Assembly (NCBI RefSeq): GCF_024256385.1
Contig: NZ_JAMLFW010000001.1
Coordinates: 5,518,001-5,582,000, forward strand
Direction of reading: 5' to 3'
DNA from: Anatilimnocola floriformis
GTDB lineage: Bacteria; Planctomycetota; Planctomycetia; Pirellulales; Pirellulaceae
DNA length: 64,000 nt
This document shows positions 15,188-24,116 of this stretch, piece after piece; the first letter of the stretch is position 1; each line of letters opens with the position of its first letter. The translations under genes and the position numbers were made by a program. The notes under the pieces were generated by a model. It ran no database searches, was not told the origin of the DNA, and saw nothing but the letters and a program-made list of their open reading frames with translations.

Positions 15188-17314
15188 CTACTTCGCGCCG
15201 ACGAGTTGCTTCGATTGCTTCTTCTTCTCGGCGATGATTTCTTCCTGAACGTTGCTCGGAGCCTTGGCGTACTTCGAAAGTTCCATCGTGAAGGTGCCTT
15301 GGCCCTTGGTCATGCTGCGGATGTCCGTTGCATAACCGAAGACTTCGCTCAGTGGCACTTCAGCGATGATCTGGCAGACACCTTCGCGGGTGTCGCTGTT
15401 CATGATGATGCCGCGGCGACGGTTCACGTCGCCGGTGACGTCACCCTGATAGTTGTCCGGGCACTCGATTTCGACCTTCATGATCGGTTCGAGAATGGCC
15501 GGCTTCGTATCGATGAAGTGCGTCCGCAAGCAGTCTTGAGCACAAATCTGGAAGGCACGATCCGACGAGTCGACGTCGTGGTACGAACCATCCGTCACGA
15601 CAACCTTGAGACCGACGATCGGATATTCCGCGAGCGGGCCTTTGTTGAGGAGCGCGCGGAAACCCTTTTCGATCGAGTTTTCGAATTCGCCTGGAATGCG
15701 ACCGCCGGTCACTTTCCATTCGAAGACGAAGTTTTCGGTCGAGTCAGCTTCGAGCGGTTCGAAGTAACCGACGACGTGACCGTATTGGCCCGAACCACCG
15801 GTTTGCTTCTTGTGCTTGTAGTTGTACTCATACTTCTTGGTTGGCGATTCGCGATAGCTCACCTTCGGCGCACCGACTTCGAGCTCGACCTTGTATTCAC
15901 GACGAATGCGTTCGACGTAAATATCGAGGTGCAACTCACCCATGCCCGCGATGATCGTCTCGCTGGTTTCCTCGTCGTTGAAGACGCGGAAGGTCGGGTC
16001 TTCCTTGCGGAAGCGTTGCAAAGCCTTACCCATCTTGTCGGAGTCCGCACGGCTCGTCGGCGTGACGGCGACCTTGATCACCGGCTCGGGGACGAACATG
16101 CTTTCCAGCGAGCAATACTTGTTCTCCGACGCATAGGTATCACCACTCGCACAGTCGATGCCTGTGATCGCGACGATATCGCCCGCCTCGGCTCCGTCGA
16201 CAACTTCACGCTTGTTAGCGTGCATCTTGACGATTTGGCTGAAGCGGTCTTTCTTCTGCGTACGTTGGTTGTAGTAAAACTCGCCCTTCTTGATCGAACC
16301 TTGATAGATTCGCAAGAAGGTCAACTGACCGAAGGGATCTTCGACGATCTTGAACGCCATGCCGACGAAGGGGGCCTTCGGATCGGGCTTCAGTTCCATG
16401 GTCTCGGCCGGATTGTCCCACTTCTTGGCCGTCAGCTCGCGTTCGAGCGGGGAAGGCAAGTAGCGAACGATGGCGTCGAGCAGCAACTGCACGCCCTTGT
16501 TCTTATAAGCCGAGCCAATCATGACCGGGGTCATGCCCTGCTGTTGGGTCGCCTTCTTGATCACGTCGTAGACCAACTGAATGGTTGGTTCTTGCTCGCT
16601 GAGCAGGATTTCCATCAGTTCGTCGCTGTACATGGCCAGCGCTTCGAGCATTTTGTGCCGCCATTCCTTGACGGGAGCTTCGTATTCGGCGGGGATTGGC
16701 TCCTCGCGAACGACTTCGCCCTTGTTGCCGTCAAAAAAGTAGGCCTTTTGCGTAATCATATCGATGACGCCGGCGAAGTCGTCGCCGCCGCCCATCGGAT
16801 ATTGAATGAGCACTGGATTGGCGTTCAGCTTGGTCTTCAGATCGTCGAGGATCGAGAGCGGACGAGCACCGGTGCGGTCCATCTTGTTGATGAACGCGAT
16901 GCGGGGAACGTGGTACCGCTTCATCTGGCGATCGACCGTCATCGATTGCGATTGCACTCCGCCGACCGCGCACAGCACGAGCACGGCGCCATCGAGCACG
17001 CGGAGCGAACGTTCGACTTCAATGGTGAAGTCCACGTGCCCGGGGGTGTCGATGAGGTTCATGACGTGCATGTGGCTCTCATCGCCAGGAAACGCGGGGT
17101 CGTTCCATTCCAAGTGCGTTGCCGCGCTGGTGATGGTGATGCCGCGTTCCTTTTCGAGTTCCATGTGATCCATGGTCGCGCCGTCGCCGCCACCCTTGAC
17201 CTCTTCGATCTTATGGATGCGGCCAGAGTAGAACAGGATCCGCTCGCTGAGGGTCGTCTTACCCGAGTCGATGTGAGCCGAAATACCGAAGTTGCGAACT
17301 TTTGTGAGATCCAT
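15188..17314 (-). CDS. fusA: Translation elongation factor G
   Basis: The product has 708 residues, full length. It is the GTPase that moves tRNAs and mRNA through the ribosome after each peptide bond. GTP-binding motifs are visible: AHIDSGKTT (G1), RGITITSA (G2), DTPGH (G3), NKMD (G4). The C-terminal ribosome-binding domains are present (YSHVVGYFEP-like stretch, then GDVNRRRG). G1 with Ser (DSGKTT) is usual for the EF-G1 type found in spirochaetes, planctomycetes, deltaproteobacteria and mitochondria, as far as I recall. It stands alone, with its own terminator, away from rpsL/rpsG/tuf. The ATG at 17314 has AGGTG upstream. Confidence 0.96.
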   Translation of the reverse strand: MDLTKVRNFGISAHIDSGKTTLSERILFYSGRIHKIEEVKGGGDGATMDHMELEKERGITITSAATHLEWNDPAFPGDESHMHVMNLIDTPGHVDFTIEVERSLRVLDGAVLVLCAVGGVQSQSMTVDRQMKRYHVPRIAFINKMDRTGARPLSILDDLKTKLNANPVLIQYPMGGGDDFAGVIDMITQKAYFFDGNKGEVVREEPIPAEYEAPVKEWRHKMLEALAMYSDELMEILLSEQEPTIQLVYDVIKKATQQQGMTPVMIGSAYKNKGVQLLLDAIVRYLPSPLERELTAKKWDNPAETMELKPDPKAPFVGMAFKIVEDPFGQLTFLRIYQGSIKKGEFYYNQRTQKKDRFSQIVKMHANKREVVDGAEAGDIVAITGIDCASGDTYASENKYCSLESMFVPEPVIKVAVTPTSRADSDKMGKALQRFRKEDPTFRVFNDEETSETIIAGMGELHLDIYVERIRREYKVELEVGAPKVSYRESPTKKYEYNYKHKKQTGGSGQYGHVVGYFEPLEADSTENFVFEWKVTGGRIPGEFENSIEKGFRALLNKGPLAEYPIVGLKVVVTDGSYHDVDSSDRAFQICAQDCLRTHFIDTKPAILEPIMKVEIECPDNYQGDVTGDVNRRRGIIMNSDTREGVCQIIAEVPLSEVFGYATDIRSMTKGQGTFTMELSKYAKAPSNVQEEIIAEKKKQSKQLVGAK

Positions 17315-17800
17315 AACTACACCTAAAACAGAATGTTGCGTTCGTCAGCAACAACGCTGCGACTCGCACCATCAAAACACGACGCCAAAAAAGCATCGAG
17401 ACGCCAAAACGGCAGTCCCGAATCTTCCAATCTACACGAATCCTCGGCTTAGCAGGGTTACCCAGCCGGAGAGGCTCCGCCTGAGTACGACCAGCCTTGG
17501 CCACTCGCACTTAACTCGCTTGCTGGACGAGAGTTGCGACTTTAGCGAGAAACGTTGGCCGAGCTTGGAACCGAAGTTCCTTCGCAGGCGATAAGCCACC
17601 TGCAACGCAACGGAGTTTTTGGCCCATTGTTTCTGCTCCTTTCTCAAAGAGCAAAAGTCAGGCCCAGAGTTCGGCCACTCGTCGCGAAAAAATTCGTCCT
17701 CGTAACCCTCAATCTTATCCGAAAGCGCCCCCACGGAAAGGTCAAATTCGCAGCCGCGCCAGCGAAGGGAGGGGAATTCGCGGAAGATTTACATTGGGAT
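17315..17800. other. 486-base gap upstream of fusA
   Basis: It must contain the fusA promoter, which I could not place with confidence. A minus-strand frame (17432-17734) has no recognisable features and no ribosome-binding site. No structured RNA was recognised. Confidence 0.4.
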
Positions 17801-18019
17801 TCAATCGTTAGCGGCGGGCCAGATCGAGACTCGGAGCAATTCGCTGACTGGACATCCAAACTCGGGCAGCAACGTGCTGGAAAGCTGGTCGCCACCTCTC
17901 AAGACCACGTAGTCTTCGGCTCCGCGAAATTGATGAACTTCCTTGCTGCGCGGATAAATGTACCAAACCTCTTGAACTCCGCCTGCAAAGTACGCCATTG
18001 CTGAAGAACGACGGCTCAC
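17801..18019 (-). pseudogene. Uma2-family nuclease remnant (C-terminal third)
   Basis: The 72-residue frame matches only the end of Uma2/DUF820 proteins: AYFAGGVQEVWYIYPRSKEV, then YVVLRGGDQLSSTLLPEF and the hydrophobic end. Full members have about 190 residues and keep their PD-(D/E)XK-type catalytic residues further upstream, which are missing here. The break coincides with palindromic sequence at 18008-18077. It is best read as a leftover after deletion. Confidence 0.65.
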
Positions 18020-18049
18020 GAAATGGCTAAAGCCGCGTCCGACTTTGAT

Positions 18050-18077
18050 GTAGGTGCCACCGACTAAAGCCGGTGGC
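18050..18077 (+). repeat. REP-like palindrome with GTAG head
   Basis: GTAG (18050-18053) is followed by GCCACCG, a loop of ACTAAAG, and CCGGTGGC. It abuts the queG stop codon and the broken Uma2 gene. Confidence 0.55.
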
Positions 18078-19204
18078 TAAGAAGCATTCCCGATGGCGAT
18101 TTCAATCTCACCCTTAACTTCCAAATGAGGCTCCACGACGATCCTTGCTTGCAGAGCGGTTCTCGCGGCGTCACCTCCGATTTTCCCAAGCGCCCAGGCA
18201 GACGCGCCGCGGATCAGTGGTTCGTTGTCATTCAAGCCGCGGATAAGCGCCGGAATAGCCGCTTCATGCTGCTGATTCCCGAGCACAATCGCCGCGTTGC
18301 GAAGGATGCCGCGGCGTTTCGATCGCCAGAGCGGGGAGTGGCGGAAGCGGGCTTTGAAACCGGCATCGTCTAGTTCGAACAGGGCGATGAGATCGACCGG
18401 GTTTTCATCGTCGCGCGGCTGGAAAGAAAGTTCGCCGGACAACGGCGCGCGGTGATTCCAGGGGCAGACATCCTGGCAAACATCGCAGCCGAAGAGCCAA
18501 TCGCCGAGGCCGGGTCGCAACTCTTCTGGAATTGCTTCCCGCAGTTCGATGGTCAGATAGCTGATGCACTTCGTCGCATCGAGCACGTAAGGCTGCGGAA
18601 AGGCCTGCGTCGGACAGGCATCGAGACAAGCCCGACATGTGCCGCAGTGATCGGTCGCGAACGGCGCGTCGGCGGGAAGGTCGAGATTCGTCAGCAGGGC
18701 TGCGAGAAAGAAATAGCTGCCGGCCGGCTTGTTCAGCAGCAGCGTGTTCTTACCAATCCAGCCGAGACCAGCGGCGACGGCAAATTCCCGTTCGAGCAAC
18801 GGCGCGCTATCGACCACGCCGCGGCACTCAGCGCCGGAAACCTCCGCTCGCAACCAATCGGCCAAGGCGTGCAACTTGTCGTGAATCACATCGTGATAGT
18901 CGCCGGGCCCCCACGCATAACGAGAAATGCGTCCTTCACCGGGTTGGCATTCCTTTGGCTCCTCCGTCCGATACGGCATCGCGAGCATCAGCACGCTGCG
19001 AACCGACTCGAGCACACTTCGCGGATGCCGATAGGCTTCGGCGCGGTTGCTCAGATAGTGCATCTGCCCGGCGTAACCACTAGCCAGCCATTCCTGCAGC
19101 TTCGGATAGCCCGCCGCGTCCCTGGCCGGGCAAACGCCGGCCAGCGCGAAGCCGAGCTCGGCGGCGCGGGCTTTCAAATCGGCAGCGACTAAGGACGGGT
19201 TCAA
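18077..19204 (-). CDS. queG: Epoxyqueuosine reductase
   Basis: The product has 375 residues. It performs the last step of queuosine synthesis, reducing epoxyqueuosine in tRNA with a cobalamin cofactor and two 4Fe-4S clusters. The cluster cysteines are C187, C190, C193, C197 (HCGTCRACLDACPTQAF) and C213, C240, C243, C247 (GCDVCQDVCPWN). D132 in VDSAPLLERE is the catalytic acid. The C-terminus has a HEAT-like repeat (LIRGASAWALGKIGG), also usual in the family. The start is a TTG at 19204 with no clear ribosome-binding site, directly beside a heptamer array, so the true start may differ slightly. Confidence 0.93.
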   Translation of the reverse strand: MNPSLVAADLKARAAELGFALAGVCPARDAAGYPKLQEWLASGYAGQMHYLSNRAEAYRHPRSVLESVRSVLMLAMPYRTEEPKECQPGEGRISRYAWGPGDYHDVIHDKLHALADWLRAEVSGAECRGVVDSAPLLEREFAVAAGLGWIGKNTLLLNKPAGSYFFLAALLTNLDLPADAPFATDHCGTCRACLDACPTQAFPQPYVLDATKCISYLTIELREAIPEELRPGLGDWLFGCDVCQDVCPWNHRAPLSGELSFQPRDDENPVDLIALFELDDAGFKARFRHSPLWRSKRRGILRNAAIVLGNQQHEAAIPALIRGLNDNEPLIRGASAWALGKIGGDAARTALQARIVVEPHLEVKGEIEIAIGNAS

Positions 19205-19213
19205 CGGAATTTG

Positions 19214-19291
19214 AGTTTGAAGTTTGCAGTTGAAGTTCGTAGTTGTTACATCTTATCAACTTCGAACTCCAAACTTCGAACTCCGAACTTA
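19214..19291. repeat. Heptamer repeat arrays, inverted pair
   Basis: AGTTTGA, AGTTTGC, AGTTGAA and related units (19214-19247) face CAACTTC, GAACTCC, AAACTTC, GAACTCC, GAACTTA (19257-19291). The second array has an exact seven-base step. The pair fills the gap between the DUF1501 stop and the queG start. Confidence 0.75.
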
Positions 19292-19296
19292 TTGCG

Positions 19297-20766
19297 TTAC
19301 GAAAGCACATCCCGCACAACCTTCCCACCCTGATCGGTCAGCCGCACATTCAGTCCTTTGAAAGGCAAGGCAAGCTGGCGGTGGTCGAAGCCGAACTGGT
19401 GCAGGATGGTAGCGTGAAAATCGTTGACGTGAACGGGATTTTCCGTCACCGACCAGCCGAGCTCGTCCGTCGCGCCGTAGGTGAGCCCCGGCTTGATGCC
19501 GCCGCCGGCCATCCACAGGCTGAAGGCGCTGGGATGATGATCGCGGCCGACTTTGTCGGGAAGTTTGCCGCCACGATTCTCGGCGAGCGGCGTGCGCCCG
19601 AACTCGCCAGCGAAAATCACCATCGTGCTGTCGAGCAGGCCGCGCTCTTTCAAATCCTGCACGAGCGCCGCCAGCGGCTGATCGGCCATACCGGTGTTGT
19701 GAGCGAGCTCTTCGTCGAGATTGCTGTGATGATCCCACGAGGCATGCACGAGGGTGACGAACCGCACTCCGCGCTCGACGAGCCGCCGGGCTAAAAGGCA
19801 GTTCCGCGCGAATTGCTTGTACACATTGGGCCCGCCGCCGCGATAGCTGTTCTTCGCCGGCTCGGGGCGATCGCAGCCGTAGCGATCGAGCGTGGCTTGC
19901 GTCTCCTGCGACAGATCGACCAGTTCCGGCGCCGCCGACTGCATGCGAAAGGCGAGCTCATAACTGGCGATGCGACTTTCAATCTCTGGGTCATGCACTT
20001 CCTGCAAGTGACGCCGATTCAACCTGCCGAGCGAACCGAGGCTCCGCTCCTGCATCTCGCGAGTCACTCCTGGTGGATTGCCGAGATTCAATACGGGGTC
20101 ACCCTTGTCGCGAAACAACACGCCCTGATAAGTCGACGGCAGAAAACCGCTCGACCAGTTCGACACGCCACCACTGCCGCCGCGGCCCGCAGTCAGCACG
20201 ACATATCCAGGCAGATTTTCCGATTCGCTGCCGAGACCATACGTCAGCCACGATCCCATGCTCGGCCTGCCGAACCGCGGCACACCGCTCATCAGCATCA
20301 GCTGGGCCGGGTGGTGATTGAACGCATCGGTGTGCATCGAACGGACAAGTGCGATGTCGTCGGCACACTTGCCGAGATGCGGCAGATAATCCGAGAGCTC
20401 CATGCCGCACTGACCATGCTTCGTGAACTTCCGCTTGCTCCCCCACAGAACGGCAGTCTCTTTTTTCAGAAACGCGAAGCGAACTTTTTCGGTGAGCGAC
20501 GGTGGCAACTGCTGGCCGTGCTGCTCCTGCAACTTCGGCTTGGGATCGAAGAGATCGATGTGGCTCGGCGCGCCTTCGGGCAGAATAAAAATGCAGGCCT
20601 TGGCCTTGGCTGGATGATGCGGTTGCTTCGGCGTAAGTGGATTGGCGGAAGCTTCACCCGCCAAGAGGCCTTCGCGTTGCAACAGCGACGACAACGCCAC
20701 GAGGCCGAGCCCTGACGCACTCGAGGTAAGGAATTTGCGGCGAGCGGATTGAATGAAAGGGTGCAT
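19297..20766 (-). CDS. DUF1501 protein with Tat signal
   Basis: The product has 489 residues from ATG 20766; an in-frame ATG at 20811 is possible but has no ribosome-binding site. It begins with a Tat-like signal (SARRKFLTSSASGLGLVALSSLL). DUF1501 proteins belong to the alkaline-phosphatase/sulfatase fold group; blocks seen here are EGAPSHIDLFDPKP, NHHPAQLMLMSG, PSMGSWLTYGLGSE, FAGEFGRTPL and GRDHHPSAFSLWMAGGG. It is encoded 110 bases downstream of a PSCyt1/DUF1549/DUF1553 gene on the same strand, the standard planctomycete pair. These pairs are suspected to act in degrading complex polysaccharides. The reaction is unknown. Confidence 0.88.
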   Translation of the reverse strand: MHPFIQSARRKFLTSSASGLGLVALSSLLQREGLLAGEASANPLTPKQPHHPAKAKACIFILPEGAPSHIDLFDPKPKLQEQHGQQLPPSLTEKVRFAFLKKETAVLWGSKRKFTKHGQCGMELSDYLPHLGKCADDIALVRSMHTDAFNHHPAQLMLMSGVPRFGRPSMGSWLTYGLGSESENLPGYVVLTAGRGGSGGVSNWSSGFLPSTYQGVLFRDKGDPVLNLGNPPGVTREMQERSLGSLGRLNRRHLQEVHDPEIESRIASYELAFRMQSAAPELVDLSQETQATLDRYGCDRPEPAKNSYRGGGPNVYKQFARNCLLARRLVERGVRFVTLVHASWDHHSNLDEELAHNTGMADQPLAALVQDLKERGLLDSTMVIFAGEFGRTPLAENRGGKLPDKVGRDHHPSAFSLWMAGGGIKPGLTYGATDELGWSVTENPVHVNDFHATILHQFGFDHRQLALPFKGLNVRLTDQGGKVVRDVLS

Positions 20767-20876
20767 AATAGTCGTCGATTCGCTCCGCGATCGATGAATG
20801 GAGGTAGCCATCGGTTTGAAGTACGACCGTGCAGCAAAAACTCGAGTTCTTTCATCGACCGCGGAGCGTTCGACGC

Positions 20877-23423
20877 CTATTCCCGTGTCACAAATTCATC
20901 GAGGTTCATCAGCGTCCGCGAAACATTTACCCACGCGGCAAGCTCGCTGAGAGTCGCTCCTTCGGCAGGTTGATTTCCAGCAACGGCAACAGACGCGGCG
21001 CTGTTTGCGCCGGCAAGTTGAAGCTGATCTTGATACAGCGAAATCACATCATCGACCTCGGCCTGGCTGGGAACGCGGCCGATGCATAATCGCAGGGCAT
21101 GCGTGGCTCGCGCGCGGACGGTTTGTTCCGCGCTCATTCCAGCCGGCACTTCGCGGACAACTCGTCGAGCAAGATGCTGGGCCGATTCGAAGAAGACGGT
21201 GTCGTTCCACAGCGTGAGCGATTGAATCGGAGTATTGCTTGTTTGCCGTTTGACGGTGCATTCCGTGGAATCAGGCGTGTCGAAGGTTGCGAGGAGTGGA
21301 TACGGCGAGGTGCGCTGGAAAAACGTGTACAAACCACGGCGATAACGATCGGCCCCTTTGCTGTCGACCCACTTTGCACTGCCGGCGTAGGTGAGGCTGG
21401 CATAATCGGAGGGCTGCGGCGGATGAACGCTGGGGCCGCCGAGTTTGCCGACGAGCAGACCGCTCGTCGCGAGCGACACATCGCGGAGAATTTCTGCCTC
21501 GACGCGCCGCCGTGTTTGGCGGGCGAGAAGTTCGTTGTCGGGGTCGCGCATACGCAGTTCGCGGCGGGCTGCTGACGATTGTTGATAAGTGGCCGAGGTG
21601 ACAATGCGGCGATGGAGTTGTTTTAAGCTCCAACCCTGCGCGCGGAAGTCGTTGGCGAGCCAATCGAGCAACTCCGGATGCGATGGCTTGTCTCCCTGCC
21701 GGCCAAAGTCATCGCTGGTGGCGACCAGGCCGCGGCCGAAGAGTTGCTGCCAGTGGCGATTGACAGTCACTCGCGCGGTGAGCGGGTTTTCGTTGCCAAC
21801 CAACCAGCGGGCGAGATCGAGTCGCGTCAGCTTTTCAGCAGAGTTCACGGCAGGCAGGATCTCGGGCGTACCGCGGTGCACGACATCACCCGGACTCAGA
21901 AAATCACCTCGCTGATGCAGACGTGTTTCGCGCGGCTGAGCGAGCTCCGTCACCGTCTGCGCCATCCGTTGCGGCGGCAACTTTGGCGACTTGGCCTGAT
22001 GATCGGTGAGCGTTTTATTGAGCTTCGTCCATTCCTCATCCAGCAGCCGATGATGCTTTTCTAGCTCGGCTTGCTCCGCCGGCTTGCGATCTTCCTTCGC
22101 TTTCGCAAGCGTCTTGATGATTTTCGGCGGGGTTCCTTCCGGCGGTTTGCCGGCGTCTTTCGCCGCTTGCTCCCAGGCTTCGAGCGCCGCGGGTTGCAGG
22201 TTCGTTTCATACGCCGTGAGCGCGGCTTTTAGCTCAGTGGTCTTCGCCGAGTGCACTTCCTTGTCGGCCGCGAGCTTGGCTGCTTCTTCGGGCGTCGGCG
22301 CTTCGAGGTCGTGTTCTTGAATGCTGTTGAAGAGAGCGTAGAGCGAGAAATATTCGCGCTGCGTGATCGGGTCGTACTTGTGTGAATGGCACTGAGCACA
22401 GCCGAGCGTGAGTCCGAGCCAAACCGCGCCGAGCGTATTGGTGCGATCGACCGTTTTCTTCACGCGGTCTTCTTCGGGATCGATGCCACCTTCGGTGTTG
22501 TGCAACGTGTTGCGATGCAAGCCGGTCGCTATCCGCTGCTCGACGGTCGCGTTGGGCAGCAGATCGCCGGCAAGCTGCTCGACGGTGAACTGGTCGAAGG
22601 GCATGTCGGCGTTGAGGGCTGCGATCACCCAGTCTCGATAGCGATAGGCGAACGGCCGCGGCTTGTCTTTTTCATAACCGTCGCTGTCGGCGTAGCGGGC
22701 CTGGTCGAGCCAATGTCGGCCCCAGCGTTCGCCGTAGTGGGGCGAGGAAAGCAGGCGATCGACGAGTTGCTCGAGTGCATCAGGCCGCGGATCGGCGATG
22801 AAGGCATCCACTTCCGTTGGCGTCGGCGGCAATCCGAGTAGATCGAGCGACAACCGGCGAATGAGCGTTGCACGATCAGCCGTGGGCGATGGTTCGAGAT
22901 TTTCTTTCGCCAGGCGAGCAATCACAAAAGCATCGATTGGCTGCCGCTGTTCTTTTGCGTGCGCGACAAGCGGCGGAACCGGCGAACGAATCGGTTGCAA
23001 CGACCAATGCCGGGCGGCTTGCAGTTGGGCTAGCGATTGATCGGGCCAAGCCGCGCCTTGATCGATCCAGGCCCGCAGAGTGCCAACGTCTTTCGCGCTG
23101 AGTCGTTCACCTTTATCAGCGGGCGGCATGATCTCGTTGTCGAGACCGGCCACGAGATGAATCAACCGACTTTCTGCGCTTTTGCCCACCACAATCACCG
23201 CGCCACTGTCGCCGCCGGTGAGGGCATGTTTTTTGACATCGAGTCGCAGGCCGCTTTCGGCCTTCTCAGCGCCGTGGCAGTTGAAGCAGTGCTTTTGCAA
23301 AATCGGCAGCACGTCGTCGACGAAATCAACCTGGCGATTCGCCGGCGCGGGGAGCTTGCCCGGCTCGGCAGCAATAGTCGCTGCGCAGCAGAGCAAGATC
23401 GTCCAGAAGAAGTAGCGAAGCAT
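20877..23423 (-). CDS. PSCyt1-DUF1549-DUF1553 protein (planctomycete cytochrome-like)
   Basis: The product has 848 residues. A signal peptide (MLRYFFWTILLCCAATIAAE) leads to a cytochrome-c-like PSCyt1 domain with haem motif CFNCH (about residue 46). DUF1549 follows (DAFVIARLAKENLEPSPTAD, then HYGERWGRHWLDQARYADSDG and FDQFTVEQLAGDLLP), with a second motif CAQCH. A Lys/Glu-rich linker (about 370-470) precedes DUF1553 (ENPLTARVTVNRHWQQLFGRGLV, SNTPIQSLTLWND). It should be exported and may transfer electrons for its DUF1501 partner, but no activity is proven. Confidence 0.9.
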   Translation of the reverse strand: MLRYFFWTILLCCAATIAAEPGKLPAPANRQVDFVDDVLPILQKHCFNCHGAEKAESGLRLDVKKHALTGGDSGAVIVVGKSAESRLIHLVAGLDNEIMPPADKGERLSAKDVGTLRAWIDQGAAWPDQSLAQLQAARHWSLQPIRSPVPPLVAHAKEQRQPIDAFVIARLAKENLEPSPTADRATLIRRLSLDLLGLPPTPTEVDAFIADPRPDALEQLVDRLLSSPHYGERWGRHWLDQARYADSDGYEKDKPRPFAYRYRDWVIAALNADMPFDQFTVEQLAGDLLPNATVEQRIATGLHRNTLHNTEGGIDPEEDRVKKTVDRTNTLGAVWLGLTLGCAQCHSHKYDPITQREYFSLYALFNSIQEHDLEAPTPEEAAKLAADKEVHSAKTTELKAALTAYETNLQPAALEAWEQAAKDAGKPPEGTPPKIIKTLAKAKEDRKPAEQAELEKHHRLLDEEWTKLNKTLTDHQAKSPKLPPQRMAQTVTELAQPRETRLHQRGDFLSPGDVVHRGTPEILPAVNSAEKLTRLDLARWLVGNENPLTARVTVNRHWQQLFGRGLVATSDDFGRQGDKPSHPELLDWLANDFRAQGWSLKQLHRRIVTSATYQQSSAARRELRMRDPDNELLARQTRRRVEAEILRDVSLATSGLLVGKLGGPSVHPPQPSDYASLTYAGSAKWVDSKGADRYRRGLYTFFQRTSPYPLLATFDTPDSTECTVKRQTSNTPIQSLTLWNDTVFFESAQHLARRVVREVPAGMSAEQTVRARATHALRLCIGRVPSQAEVDDVISLYQDQLQLAGANSAASVAVAGNQPAEGATLSELAAWVNVSRTLMNLDEFVTRE

Positions 23424-23627
23424 GAGAGCTTCCTAGAGCGACCGGCGGAGGGAGGGAATAGTGGCGGGACGCAGGTAAGTGAGTTATTAGAACTGGCGTT
23501 TTCAGGTGGGGCAAATCAATTTCTGCTGCGCAAACTCGCCAGGCAATTTGCCTACTTGAATCCCTCTCCTCGGGTGGTTGAGAATACCGCCTCTCCTCCG
23601 CTTTCTTTCTTTCTCGTAAGGCAGCTC

Positions 23628-24056
23628 ATGATCGCCATTCGTGGAAAAGCGCTCGGAAGAAAAAAGCCGTTGTTTGCCGACTTCTCGATCCCTCTGCCGC
23701 CCGACTTGGGCGATGGCGGGGCACTCACGTTGCGGAGTCTCATCGAGCGGATCGTTCGGCAGGAAGTGATCGCCTTCCGGCAGCGACAAACCGACCGGCA
23801 ACTCCTCAAAGCACTCTCGGCAGCACAGATCGAAGCCGGCACGGCGGCGGGCAAGATTACGTCCGGCGAAAGCGAAGTCGCGCCGCAAGAGGTCGACGAA
23901 GACCAGGCGATCGGCACCGCATTGCAAGCCTTTGAGGACGGCATTTATCTGGTTGCCATCGATGGCAACGAGCAGCGAAAGCTCGAAGACCAGATTTTTC
24001 TCCGCGACGATTCGACCGTCACGTTCATCCGCCTGACGCTCTTGGCCGGCGGTTGA
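23628..24056 (+). CDS. Beta-grasp/ubiquitin-like protein ending in Gly-Gly (putative)
   Basis: The product has 142 residues from ATG 23628 (AAGGCAG upstream); the longer frame to 23037 is antisense to the PSCyt1 gene and was rejected. The N-terminus is strand-like (MIAIRGKALGRKKPLFADFS), then a helix (LRSLIERIVRQEVIAFRQR). The C-terminus reads YLVAIDGNEQRKLEDQIFL, then DDSTVTFIRLTLLAGG. That order resembles the end of MoaD, ThiS and ubiquitin-like proteins: strand, short helix, strand, then a terminal Gly-Gly. A helical insert of about 55 residues sits in the middle. A giant HEAT-like/DUF4132-type protein starts 60 bases downstream. The fold is inferred by eye, and conjugation is not shown. 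No E1, JAB protease or molybdopterin gene is nearby. Confidence 0.72.
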   Translation: MIAIRGKALGRKKPLFADFSIPLPPDLGDGGALTLRSLIERIVRQEVIAFRQRQTDRQLLKALSAAQIEAGTAAGKITSGESEVAPQEVDEDQAIGTALQAFEDGIYLVAIDGNEQRKLEDQIFLRDDSTVTFIRLTLLAGG

Positions 24057-24116
24057 TTTCGATTTTGCTCCGTGGTTTCCATCCTGTCACTTCCTCTCTA
24101 CCCCTGCGCAAACATC

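Noticed and set aside
15206-17326. 706-codon open frame on the plus strand
   Set aside because: It is exactly antisense to fusA; its protein is a mirror of EF-G codon use with no family motif.
17432-17734. 100-codon minus frame upstream of fusA
   Set aside because: No recognisable feature, no ribosome-binding site, and it lies in the region expected to hold the fusA promoter.
23037-23627. N-terminal extension of the beta-grasp-like gene
   Set aside because: It overlaps the PSCyt1 gene on the other strand; only residues after ATG 23628 look coding.
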